From Haliea sp964022665 (GTDB lineage Bacteria > Pseudomonadota > Gammaproteobacteria > Pseudomonadales > Halieaceae): DNA of 64,000 nucleotides. The notes under the pieces were generated by a model. It worked only from the letters and a program-made list of their open reading frames with translations. It searched no databases and had not been told where the DNA came from. Positions 48,142 to 56,916 of the stretch are shown piece by piece. Each line of letters starts with the position of its first letter. Position 1 is the first letter of the stretch. The stretch lies in contig CAXIDF010000013.1 in NCBI GenBank assembly GCA_964022665.1, positions 1 to 64,000 on the forward strand, given 5' to 3'. A program made the translations under genes and the position numbers.

Positions 48142-51100
48142 ACACTTCCTCCCGCGGCATCGTAGACGATCGTTTGCCTCGTCACTGGCCCGAAGTCCTC
48201 AAGAATAATAGCTTCAGCTTTTTCGCGCCCGAAATTCTCCGCCAACCAGCTGCTGTAACGTTCTAATTTTTCGTCAACGCCCTTTCCCGCCAACACATCG
48301 GCAATGGCATGCGCGAAGCTGTATTCATCGTCCGCGATGAACATCACATCGGCCGCCTTGGATATCCCTTCCGCACCCACCGTGGTGGTTACCAGGGGCA
48401 CACCACAGTTAATGGCTTCAAGCACTTTGCCTTTCACGCCGGCACCGTACCTCAACGGCACAATGCTGCAACCGACAACGCGGTACAGCGCCTGCAACTC
48501 TGCATCTGAAATATAACCATGCACGGTGTTGCGCTCGGATTGCAGATCCAGCACGCCCTGCGTCGGGTTAGAACCGACAATATGCAAATGAATTTCAGGG
48601 CAGAGCTCAACCAGTTGGGGCATCACTTCGTCGACAAACCAGACCAGCCCGTCAACATTCGGTGGATGATTGAACCCGGCAACAAAAAGAATATCGTGCC
48701 TACGCACCGGGTCATAAACGGGTACTGATATCGGATCGAAGATATACAGCGGTAACGCCTTGACGTTAAGACCGGGAGATTCAGAGCGCAGCGCTTGTAC
48801 TTCAAAAAGTGATGGGTAATACACGGTATCCACCCTTCCGAACACGGCGAATTCACGCGACTTCCAGCTACTCGCATCACCTTTTTGCGCGCTGTCTGCA
48901 AGCAGCACCTGCTCACGCTCGGCGCGCAGGTAATGCAAGTCGTGACCAAAAAACACAATCTCGGGCCGTGGATCCATCTTTTCAATATGAGGCAGAAACT
49001 GCTCGGCCACATGCGGTCGATGCAGGAATATCCGGTGTATATAGGGTGCATTGCTCTGCAACCAACGATCAATATGACGCGCGCTGTGCTCACCATACAG
49101 TACTTCTACGCCCATCGTCTGGAGCAGACGCGTGTAGGGCTGATGAGGAAAGAAGTTGGCACCAAGAAATACAACCTTGAAACCCAATTCGACCATCATC
49201 CGGATATACATCAGGCTAGACCGCGAACCGGCGTCCTTGTCATAGTGCGGCACATAATGATCAATCACGAGAATACAATTCTTTTCGCCGGATCGGTCCC
49301 TGGCGAGAAAGACGCTGTCACCATTCGCAAAATGCTCTCGATCAAGGACTGAGGCCCACTTATCACGAAACTTGCGCCTGTTTTCAGCCTGATAGCGCTT
49401 CACCCCCTTGGCGATATCGGTACCGTTACTCACTCCTTCGAAATGAAATACAGATGATCTGGGATCATATACCACTTTGAATCCTGCTTCCCGCACCGCA
49501 AAACAGAGATCAGTGTCCTCATAGTAGGCGGGCGAAAAGCGCTCGTCGAAGCCCCCAAGCTGACGCCAAAGCGTTGCGCGTATTAGCAGGCAGGCGCCAG
49601 AAATATAATCCACCTCTTTGACGTACTCGTAATCCGGCTTTAGCGGGTCATCGCAACGCCCATAATTCCAGGCTGAACCATCCCTCCAGACAATACCTCC
49701 GGCTTCCTGCAAGGTTCCATCAGGAAAGAGAAGTTTGGGACCAGCGACGCCCACCTCAGGATTGCCGTCTAACTGGTTGACCAGTGGCTCCAGCCACCCC
49801 TTGCAAACCGCCGTGTCATTATTGAGAAAGAGAAGATACTGGCCATTTGCCACCTCAGCTGCACGCTTGCAATTGTGCAGAAATCCAAGGTTCTTATCCT
49901 GCCTGACAACACGAATCTTCTGTATACGGCTGTCGATACTGGTTGTCGCATCGGAAGAAGCGTCATCCGCCACTATCACTTCATACTTCACGCCGGCAGT
50001 ATGTGCCAGTATTGACGACAAACAGTTTTCTGTGGTGCTGTAGTTGTTATGTACAGGCACTATGATTGAAACCGTTGGCGATTTAAACTCCGGAAAAATC
50101 AACTCCAGTGGCTGCGCATCTCTAGCGGGGAGGACGTGTAAAAACGCTTGGGGGTGCTCTTTGTCAGGAAACCGGCTTTTCACCCACACACTGAAGTCCG
50201 TAGGCGTCGAACTGAACATGATACGAACGGCTCGGGACAATCGCGGAACGCTGATACTGCGAAAAGAAGAAACTGGATTATGCCAGACATAGCGTACTAC
50301 AGCCTTTAGCTGACATAGCTTTCCCGGTGGTTTCTGCGGCATCTGCAGTCCATGCAGGCAAAAATGTTCTCTGGCAGCCGTCAGTACGTCATCGTACCCG
50401 CCCGGCGATACCTTTCTGCGCCGCAGTGCCGCATAGGCCCGACGGAACCCGCGCTGCAACCTTCCCACAAAGGACAGCTCGTAGTCGAGCAAGCGAGAAT
50501 ATATCCCCGAAATAGTATCCAGGAGCCTCGCAGCCTCGGCTTTCTCGACATCGACAGCCGCGAGCAACCCATCGCGCACCAACTGCAGATCCTTCACTTG
50601 TGCGTCACTGCTCTGGAGCCGGACGTTACCGGTATGAACCTGTTCCAGCAGTTCATTCCGTTGCAAACGCAGTTCCTGCGCCGTAGCCAGCTCGCGCAAA
50701 GCACCGCCCACGTCTCGCACTCTGGCCAATAGCCCCTCGTCCAGCACAAAAGAAGACTGCTTGCGACAATCCGAAGAGGACAGACCGGCAAGCGTATCCA
50801 TCATCTCCCGTTGTGTCTGTGTCAGCAAAAACGATGCGGCGCACAAATCGCGTGTGTCTTGCCCCCGCCGATACAAGGAGGTGTCAAAGACCGTTTTTTC
50901 CGGCATCGACAAACCATCAGCACCGTGCATTTCCAGCTGCTCAAGCAACAATCGGCTTTGCCCATATGGATCCCGTGCAAAGCGCTCATAATTCACAACA
51001 ATGACGTCGGAGTTGGATACAATTTCCAGAGCGCACTGGTTGTAATACTCCCAAAGCTCCAGACCCAAGGTGAGCGGAAACCCGTGGCGGGCACTCAGGG

Positions 51101-51494
51101 AAGACGCTACCGCCACGGGGTCCCGGTAGACGAACACCTTACAAGCACCCGCAACCTGCGGCTGCCAAACCGGCCAGGTAAGTAGCATACGGGGGTCTTT
51201 CAACAACCAACCCTGGGCCGGCATAGTTGAGAGAATCTCACTGACTTGTTGTTGATAGGAAGTACTACTCAAGGAATTGCCAAGCGGCGGCATATACCAA
51301 CTGGACGACGCATCACTGAGAATTCGGTCATTCAGCTCAACAACATCCCTGCGCTCCCAAAATCCCCGAGGATTGTCAGCTTGCGCTACCAGCATCTCTG
51401 CTTCCGCGCCGACATATAATCCGAACCTGTGTAACTGATGCGCGATCATCGACGTTCCTGACCGGTGCATCCCCAACACGATAGCGTTAAACAC
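48138..51494 (-). CDS. trifunctional sulfotransferase-GT2-GT4 fusion protein
   Basis: 1118 residues from GTG 51494. Three enzyme domains are visible. Residues 1-235: sulfotransferase with P-loop GMHRSGTS (8-15), LLKDPRM (97-103) and YRDPVAVASSLS. Residues 260-345: helical coiled-coil linker. Residues 472-715: GT2 (SIIVPVHNNYSTTENCLSSI, NND at 558-560, GGFDERFSPAYYEDTDLCF). Residues 738-1105: GT4/GT-B (HDLHYLRA at 851, LFVAGFNHPPNVDGLVWF, and the nucleotide-sugar Glu region KVLEAINCGVPLVTTTVGAEG). A paralogous stand-alone sulfotransferase lies at 45298. Such a protein could add two sugars and a sulfate to one acceptor. The DNA is visibly AT-richer than the housekeeping genes. Confidence 0.85.
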   Translation of the reverse strand: MFNAIVLGMHRSGTSMIAHQLHRFGLYVGAEAEMLVAQADNPRGFWERRDVVELNDRILSDASSSWYMPPLGNSLSSTSYQQQVSEILSTMPAQGWLLKDPRMLLTWPVWQPQVAGACKVFVYRDPVAVASSLSARHGFPLTLGLELWEYYNQCALEIVSNSDVIVVNYERFARDPYGQSRLLLEQLEMHGADGLSMPEKTVFDTSLYRRGQDTRDLCAASFLLTQTQREMMDTLAGLSSSDCRKQSSFVLDEGLLARVRDVGGALRELATAQELRLQRNELLEQVHTGNVRLQSSDAQVKDLQLVRDGLLAAVDVEKAEAARLLDTISGIYSRLLDYELSFVGRLQRGFRRAYAALRRRKVSPGGYDDVLTAAREHFCLHGLQMPQKPPGKLCQLKAVVRYVWHNPVSSFRSISVPRLSRAVRIMFSSTPTDFSVWVKSRFPDKEHPQAFLHVLPARDAQPLELIFPEFKSPTVSIIVPVHNNYSTTENCLSSILAHTAGVKYEVIVADDASSDATTSIDSRIQKIRVVRQDKNLGFLHNCKRAAEVANGQYLLFLNNDTAVCKGWLEPLVNQLDGNPEVGVAGPKLLFPDGTLQEAGGIVWRDGSAWNYGRCDDPLKPDYEYVKEVDYISGACLLIRATLWRQLGGFDERFSPAYYEDTDLCFAVREAGFKVVYDPRSSVFHFEGVSNGTDIAKGVKRYQAENRRKFRDKWASVLDREHFANGDSVFLARDRSGEKNCILVIDHYVPHYDKDAGSRSSLMYIRMMVELGFKVVFLGANFFPHQPYTRLLQTMGVEVLYGEHSARHIDRWLQSNAPYIHRIFLHRPHVAEQFLPHIEKMDPRPEIVFFGHDLHYLRAEREQVLLADSAQKGDASSWKSREFAVFGRVDTVYYPSLFEVQALRSESPGLNVKALPLYIFDPISVPVYDPVRRHDILFVAGFNHPPNVDGLVWFVDEVMPQLVELCPEIHLHIVGSNPTQGVLDLQSERNTVHGYISDAELQALYRVVGCSIVPLRYGAGVKGKVLEAINCGVPLVTTTVGAEGISKAADVMFIADDEYSFAHAIADVLAGKGVDEKLERYSSWLAENFGREKAEAIILEDFGPVTRQTIVYDAAGGSV

Positions 51495-51533
51495 AACGGC
51501 CTCTTACCACTAAGTGTGTGTAGACGTATCCGT

Positions 51534-53702
51534 TCATTTATAAATGACTCCCATCAGCCACGAAACCGTGCGTACAATCGGCCGTGGCAGCTTTTCCGTA
51601 TTGTCGACTTTCTTTCGCACATACTGCCAAAACTCGCGAAACACATCTCGGAGACTCGCTTCGGGATTGATGTTGATATTCCCGGTACGCGCCCCTCCAT
51701 ACCCGGACGCACCTTCTTTCGGGCGCGGCAGATAGCCGGCAGCGGCAGGCAGCAGCCGATTGTAGTCGGCAACCATGTCCACGGCCGTGCGCGGCACCAT
51801 TGCCACGAGGTTCGCCTTGACGTTAGCAATCTCCCGGGGGCCAGAGGCCAGTCGATGTAACAATGCAAGCAAGGACTCTGGATCGGGCGAATAAAGCCAG
51901 CCATTCTCGCCCTCTTGAATGCGGTCACTGAAAGCACCGAGCGCCGTTGCAGCAACGGGAATCCCTGCAGCGTGGAGCTCGCTGAGCGTATAACTGAAGG
52001 TCTCCGGTACAACGGAGAGCAACAGGCCAATATCAGGCCTGGCTTCGTTCAATAACGCACCCAGATCCTCGCGTTCATAGTGCGCCAGAACCTCGACGTG
52101 CGGGAAATCCACAAAGGCATCGCCATTGCTACCGCTCCCCACCAGAACAAGTGACGCGAAACTCGCCAGCGGCTCAACCACTGCCTTTAACAAGTCTGCA
52201 CCCTTGTGCGTTTCCAGACTGCCCAGAACAACAATCCTCAGACGGCCGTCTGAGCCGACTCCCGAGGCACTGTCAGTCAGCCCGTCGAGCACCGCCTGTG
52301 GTAGTCCATGAGCTATTTCGTGTACGGCATGGTCGGCCAGCACAGGCATCAGGCTGCACATTCTCTCAGCTACCGACGCGCTTGGAGCAACCAATGGTAT
52401 GTTGCTTTCACACAAAGCCCGGCTAAAGTGCGCCCGCAACGCCAACCAATGGGACGCCTGTTCATAGCGGAAAAAACGATGTCCGGGGTTGTTCTGCAGG
52501 CAATTTGCCAACCGCTGCGCATCGCAGTTCCAGCAGGGGCTACCCCAGGTGGCAAGGATCGGCGGGCAGAACGGGTAGTAGTCATGACACACCACGAGCA
52601 ACGGTATGTCAGTGAAAAGCACATCGAGCGCATGCCCGATGAGAGATGAAACGATAATCGACTCAATACCGAACTCCGTCAGGATGCTGTTTAGCAGCTG
52701 GCGATATTCGTGGTGCGCGATCGCGGTCGACAGAATCGGCACTGCCAGCGTCCATGTGCGCAATGGCAGGGTCGAACTTGCCGAGCCATACAGGGCGAGC
52801 GTCTGACCGAAGGCCGTCAGATCGCCGATAGGACGCAGCACAAAGTTCCTGTGACCTGTATCTGCGCTGACAAAATCCTCCACCCAGCGCCCCAGGCCAC
52901 CGCCCCAGCTATGACTGATGTGGAGTCGTGCTGGCTGGACAGGAGGCACCACCGCTGTGGGCGCCTCGCCACGCGATGACAGCTCCTGCAGTGCGTGGCG
53001 CACCCCCGTGAGCGGGTGACGACGACTCAGCGCGGTTTGCACAGCGGGATACAGGCTGGATGGCAGTGAAAAGACCGGGAACGTCCGGTCGTCAACGTAG
53101 ATGTTGTCGGACAGCAACAACAGATTACCCTGCTCCCGGACGTATGCCGCCAGTTCAGCATCGTTGGCCGCAGAAGCACCATGCATCAGGCGTACATCTA
53201 TACAGGCGGACTCGCCGGCAAAACACGGTATATCGAAAGCAAGCGCCGAGGTATAGGCATTCAACCAACGATCAATCTCGTCAGGCAACAAATTGGGCTC
53301 ATGTGCAGGGTCGGCAAATACTGAACTCGCCGGGTGCCTGACCGAAAGGGGGAAAATCGCAGCCGCATCCGCTTCCTGAACGGGAAACCGCCTGTACCAG
53401 GCGACACCCGGCATAGCCCCTGCGCGTAGAACGATGCAGCGCTCGACGCTACCTTGCAGAGCGGCGCTCACCAGGCACCAGTAGCTCTCGCGAGGATAGG
53501 TTGCCGGCAAAGCCGGCACACAGCGCAGGCCGGCGGCTGTGGCGAGAGACTCCAACTCTGGATCTGCACTGCAGAGAACAAAAGCCTGCTGCTCCCGCTC
53601 AGGGGGTAGCGTGTCGAGCGCGCACGCCAACGCTGCACCTTCGCCCTGAAAGGCGACAAGGCAGACCGGAACCCGGGGCGCCCCCCTATCGTCCAGCGTC
53701 AT
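51534..53702 (-). CDS. GT-B glycosyltransferase (family 4-like) with N-terminal extension
   Basis: 722 residues from ATG 53702, overlapping the preceding gene by 17 bases; the frame is open to 53864 but that part lies inside the neighbour. The C-terminal third is a GT4-type Rossmann domain (LRIVVLGSLETHKGADLL, GLLLSVVPETFSYTLSELHAAGIPV, GENGWLYSPDPE). The middle contains SHSWGGGLGRWVEDFV and HDYYPFCPPILATWG, as in GT-B N-terminal domains, plus a Cys-rich stretch (CWNCDAQRLANC) that may bind zinc. The N-terminal ~280 residues resemble a degenerate GT-A domain (VPVCLVAFQGEGAAL). Acceptor unknown. Confidence 0.78.
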   Translation of the reverse strand: MTLDDRGAPRVPVCLVAFQGEGAALACALDTLPPEREQQAFVLCSADPELESLATAAGLRCVPALPATYPRESYWCLVSAALQGSVERCIVLRAGAMPGVAWYRRFPVQEADAAAIFPLSVRHPASSVFADPAHEPNLLPDEIDRWLNAYTSALAFDIPCFAGESACIDVRLMHGASAANDAELAAYVREQGNLLLLSDNIYVDDRTFPVFSLPSSLYPAVQTALSRRHPLTGVRHALQELSSRGEAPTAVVPPVQPARLHISHSWGGGLGRWVEDFVSADTGHRNFVLRPIGDLTAFGQTLALYGSASSTLPLRTWTLAVPILSTAIAHHEYRQLLNSILTEFGIESIIVSSLIGHALDVLFTDIPLLVVCHDYYPFCPPILATWGSPCWNCDAQRLANCLQNNPGHRFFRYEQASHWLALRAHFSRALCESNIPLVAPSASVAERMCSLMPVLADHAVHEIAHGLPQAVLDGLTDSASGVGSDGRLRIVVLGSLETHKGADLLKAVVEPLASFASLVLVGSGSNGDAFVDFPHVEVLAHYEREDLGALLNEARPDIGLLLSVVPETFSYTLSELHAAGIPVAATALGAFSDRIQEGENGWLYSPDPESLLALLHRLASGPREIANVKANLVAMVPRTAVDMVADYNRLLPAAAGYLPRPKEGASGYGGARTGNININPEASLRDVFREFWQYVRKKVDNTEKLPRPIVRTVSWLMGVIYK

Positions 53703-54687
53703 TGTCCGTTGCTTTGTCAGCCCCTGTCGACAGGCCAGGCTCATCTGCACCTGGAACAGGAGACGCACGCCATGGCGAATCATACGCATAGCCGAAATGC
53801 CGGGCGTAGGGGGTTGCATAGATCCGCTCAACCAGAGGTGCGGGCAACATACTCTGGCCAACATCCTGCATGCGTTTTATGCTGAAAGGGATGCCTTTGT
53901 CTTCGCTCACATTAGCACGTTCCAACTGCAGGCATTCGATACCCGCAAAGTCCGCGATCTGCGGTGCCAGCTCCACCAGGTTTTCGTAGCGCAAAAGAAG
54001 TAAGGAGAACCCGCCTGACCGCACCGTGGTAAAGCCCTGCTCACGATCAAACTGGAAGTCATAGACATTCAAACCCGTTCCCGGGAGAAAGTCTTCGTGA
54101 AACCAGCGCAGCGGGACAAGGAAGCGGTTCAGCTGGCTAAACACGACCCCAGTGGGATCAAGGCCATTGGCCTCCTCCATCAGTTGCGTCAGCGCGGCCG
54201 GGTCGTCAAGTGACGCCGCTGTGTGCTCAAGCACCGCAAACATGCGCCTCTGCACCTCGATAAAAACCGTCTCAGGGTCGAACTGGGCCCCGTCAGAATC
54301 GTGGAACTGGAAGAACTTCTGCAATAGCCCCCGGTAGTGGTCGTAATTCTGCGCAAAGTGGGACCAGTACCAACCGAGGGGGTCACGAGTCAGAGAGATC
54401 ACCCGGGTGGGTGCACCCACTAACTCGTTCACCACCCGCTGGCGAGCCAGCAGGAAGGTGACCCGAAGCTCCTGCAGATAGTCTTCATACATGCGGGCTG
54501 CGACCTGCTCACTGACCAAAGGGCCGGTCATGATGCGCAGCTTTTCCTGCAGCCTCTCGGGTGAAGCGATATGCGCTTGCAGCACCTGAATGGAGTCACG
54601 CCGCAAAGCCTCCGCGATGGCCGTTGAGGCCACCTTGCCCATCTGCACAATCAGTACGTCTCCAGACCCGCCCACACCATCGCTCAC
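53686..54687 (-). CDS. putative capsular polysaccharide synthesis / sulfotransferase-like protein
   Basis: 333 residues from GTG 54687, overlapping the GT8-like gene by 4 bases. The N-terminal DVLIVQMGKVASTAIAEAL is a P-loop of the type found in putative capsular polysaccharide synthesis (NKWYS-type) proteins, distantly sulfotransferase-like; RVISLTRDPLGWYWSHFAQNY and LLLRYENLVELAP support the fold. No membrane helix. Probably the fourth sulfate-transfer enzyme of the locus, but the family has no firm biochemical assignment. Confidence 0.7.
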   Translation of the reverse strand: MSDGVGGSGDVLIVQMGKVASTAIAEALRRDSIQVLQAHIASPERLQEKLRIMTGPLVSEQVAARMYEDYLQELRVTFLLARQRVVNELVGAPTRVISLTRDPLGWYWSHFAQNYDHYRGLLQKFFQFHDSDGAQFDPETVFIEVQRRMFAVLEHTAASLDDPAALTQLMEEANGLDPTGVVFSQLNRFLVPLRWFHEDFLPGTGLNVYDFQFDREQGFTTVRSGGFSLLLLRYENLVELAPQIADFAGIECLQLERANVSEDKGIPFSIKRMQDVGQSMLPAPLVERIYATPYARHFGYAYDSPWRASPVPGADEPGLSTGADKATDNDAGR

Positions 54688-55895
54688 GCGAACAATCGAG
54701 CGGACAGCCGCAGAGCGCGCTCGACAAACTGCAACAGCGAGCGCTTCAAGGGGCTCTGCACCTCGTGTGACCTCGCAGCAAAACAGAAACCGATAGCATT
54801 CAACATGTCGGCCAGTGGGCCTGCCGGGTCGATGCTGACGGTTCGATCGATGCTCGCAGCACCGACAGCATTGGCATCGAACCAGGCCCGGTAACCACCA
54901 TTGACATCAACTGTGAAAGGATCGGGGAACGCGGTTTGCAAATCAGCCCTCTGCCGATAAAGCACCCGCTCCGGCAGGGAGATCGGTGATCCATCTGAAT
55001 AGCTGGCGTACTGAGACGGCAACGCACCGAGCTTAGACTGCCCACGCTGTTCGCAGGCATCTATATACCAGTCACGCAACTCGAACAGTACAGGACTGCC
55101 AGCACCGTACTTGTTCAGCATAATCTCTTGGGCACCACTGTCGAAACCGGAAAAGTGGTAGAACCCCAGGGGCTCGCCGTTGATCAGAATCCCCTCTGCT
55201 ACCGACCCGGTCGCCTGACGCTGGCTGAGGTTCCAGGTGGCCACATTGAACGCCGGCGAGCGCAACACCTGGATCCCGTCGAAATAGCAGGGCGCAAGAT
55301 TTACCCACTTCTGATCAGTGAAAAGCCCACGCGGTCGATCATCGTGGCAGTAGCGCAAGAGACGATCGCGCCACCAGGCACTGAAACGGCGCCCTTCTTC
55401 ATCATTACGCACACCCAAGAAGCCCAAATTGAACACGCCAAAAATCAAGCTCGCCATCTCGTTATCCATGATGGCTTCATCGTCACTCTCTGGTGCGGTC
55501 TGGTGCGGGGTCAGCAGAATACTGCTGTTATCCAACGCTCCCACCAACTCGTTAAAGCGATCAAACACGACCATATCCGGGTCGAAGAAGAACACCTTCT
55601 CGGCGCCCAACTGGTTGAAAATGTACTCGAAACCCAAGCCTTTAACGGCGGTACACAGCTCCACCACCGTGTGGGAAAACAGCCAGCCCGGTGTAACCGT
55701 TGCCGCCAGATCAGTCGCCAGGATTACTGAATCAAAGGGCCCTTCTATAAGGTCGAAGCCCGGCGGCAGAGCATCAGACAAGACCAGATGGAACTGAACC
55801 TCCGGCGCGAGCGACTTGACCGACTCCGCCAACACTCTCGCTTTGGGCAGATAATTGGCGGTAATACTCGTAAATACATGTACGGTTGAGGTCAT
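54684..55895 (-). CDS. GT8-like glycosyltransferase
   Basis: 403 residues from ATG 55895; the open frame runs on to 56693 but that extension is antisense to another gene and crosses an intergenic region. Begins TVHVFTSITANYLPKARVLAESV, with DxD motif FFDPDMVVFD (105-112), MDNEMASLIFGVFNLGFLGV and FTDQKWVNLAPCYFDG, a pattern of GT-A enzymes related to family 8. HFSGFDSGAQEIMLNKYG lies in the C-terminal acceptor part. First of a chain with 4- and 17-base overlaps (GT8-like, sulfotransferase-like, GT4), so the three are one translational unit. Confidence 0.82.
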   Translation of the reverse strand: MTSTVHVFTSITANYLPKARVLAESVKSLAPEVQFHLVLSDALPPGFDLIEGPFDSVILATDLAATVTPGWLFSHTVVELCTAVKGLGFEYIFNQLGAEKVFFFDPDMVVFDRFNELVGALDNSSILLTPHQTAPESDDEAIMDNEMASLIFGVFNLGFLGVRNDEEGRRFSAWWRDRLLRYCHDDRPRGLFTDQKWVNLAPCYFDGIQVLRSPAFNVATWNLSQRQATGSVAEGILINGEPLGFYHFSGFDSGAQEIMLNKYGAGSPVLFELRDWYIDACEQRGQSKLGALPSQYASYSDGSPISLPERVLYRQRADLQTAFPDPFTVDVNGGYRAWFDANAVGAASIDRTVSIDPAGPLADMLNAIGFCFAARSHEVQSPLKRSLLQFVERALRLSARLFA

Positions 55896-56132
55896 TGCTG
55901 CTCGATTGCCCTTTGCGCCCGGCCACCAATCTGCGGGGATGAGCGACAGATAGCCTGCTATAAATTTTGGAGGTGCGTATCTTAGCACCTCTTCACTCCG
56001 TAGGCATCGGAGCAGGGTAACCCGGAGGGGCAAGAACGCCTGGCATCTATCGCCGGCAGCCCCTGTCAGACCTTGATTCAATTGACACTTCGGAGGAGAA
56101 TAAGTGCCCTTGAACATTGTGTGCCCTACGCC

Positions 56133-56876
56133 ATGAAAGCTCCCATTGTGCGCCTGAAACTGATCATCGGTATCCTGCTTGGCGCGCTGTTGAGTGCGCA
56201 CGCCAGCGCACAGTTGATCGGCGTTGACTTCGGCCCGCCTGCGTCTTCGACCCCGAACAATTGGAACCTGGTTTCCGGGGCAGGAACATTTACCGGCCTG
56301 ATTGACGAAGAAGGGGCCACAACACCGGTCAATATCAGCGTTTCGGGCGTTGGACTGACCAGTTTCGCCCTTGAGCTGATTCCATCGACCATTCCCGCTT
56401 GGAGCACCAACCTCGCCAGCCTCACAGGATCGATATTCACCTTCGATAACCGGGCGGATTTCCTGCTTGAAGGGTTGCAACCGAACGCTGCCTACGATGT
56501 ATGGATCTTCGGTGCTCGCGACATCGAAGGACGGACCGGGCCTGCCTTTGAACACACCGTGAGCATCAGCGGAGGCGCCTCTTTCGTGCAGGTAGGCGCG
56601 CACCGCGAACTGGCCTCCAACAGCACAGTGGGCTCGTCGGCCGTCAACCTCAACAACTACAGCGTGAGAGGACGCACCAACGGGAGCGGCCAAATGTCTA
56701 TTGCGGTTGTGGACCCGGGAAACCTGAACATTCTCGGGGGTGGCGTGTACCTCTCAGGGCTGGCACTACAGCCTGCCATTGAACCGAATGCGGTCCCCGC
56801 CTCCCCCCTCTGGTCGCTACTGCTTCTGACCGGCCTGCTTACACTGCTTGCGAGAAGAGCGAACATCCGCGCTTAA
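56133..56876 (+). CDS. exported protein with C-terminal sorting-signal-like tail
   Basis: 247 residues from ATG 56133, the only rightward gene in this part. Signal peptide (MKAPIVRLKLIIGILLGALL, cleavage near ASA-Q), a beta-rich domain (IGVDFGPPASSTPNNWNLV, FLLEGLQPNAAYDVWIFGARD) and a C-terminal tripartite tail: VPASPLW, a hydrophobic stretch (SLLLLTGLLTLLA) and a basic end (RRANIRA). This is the layout of PEP-CTERM/IPTL-CTERM substrates, which exosortase-like enzymes process during export with exopolysaccharide, although the motif itself is not canonical. A GGAGG lies far upstream (56092), next to a 10-codon GTG frame ending in ATGA with this start. Confidence 0.72.
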   Translation: MKAPIVRLKLIIGILLGALLSAHASAQLIGVDFGPPASSTPNNWNLVSGAGTFTGLIDEEGATTPVNISVSGVGLTSFALELIPSTIPAWSTNLASLTGSIFTFDNRADFLLEGLQPNAAYDVWIFGARDIEGRTGPAFEHTVSISGGASFVQVGAHRELASNSTVGSSAVNLNNYSVRGRTNGSGQMSIAVVDPGNLNILGGGVYLSGLALQPAIEPNAVPASPLWSLLLLTGLLTLLARRANIRA

Positions 56877-56916
56877 CCGCCCCTCGAGTCTCCACCAGCC
56901 CGGGCTCAGCACCAAA

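Noticed and set aside
55896..56693. N-terminal extension of the GT8-like frame to 669 residues
   Set aside because: The extension crosses an intergenic region and runs antisense to an exported-protein gene with a good signal peptide; GT8 similarity begins exactly at the ATG at 55895.
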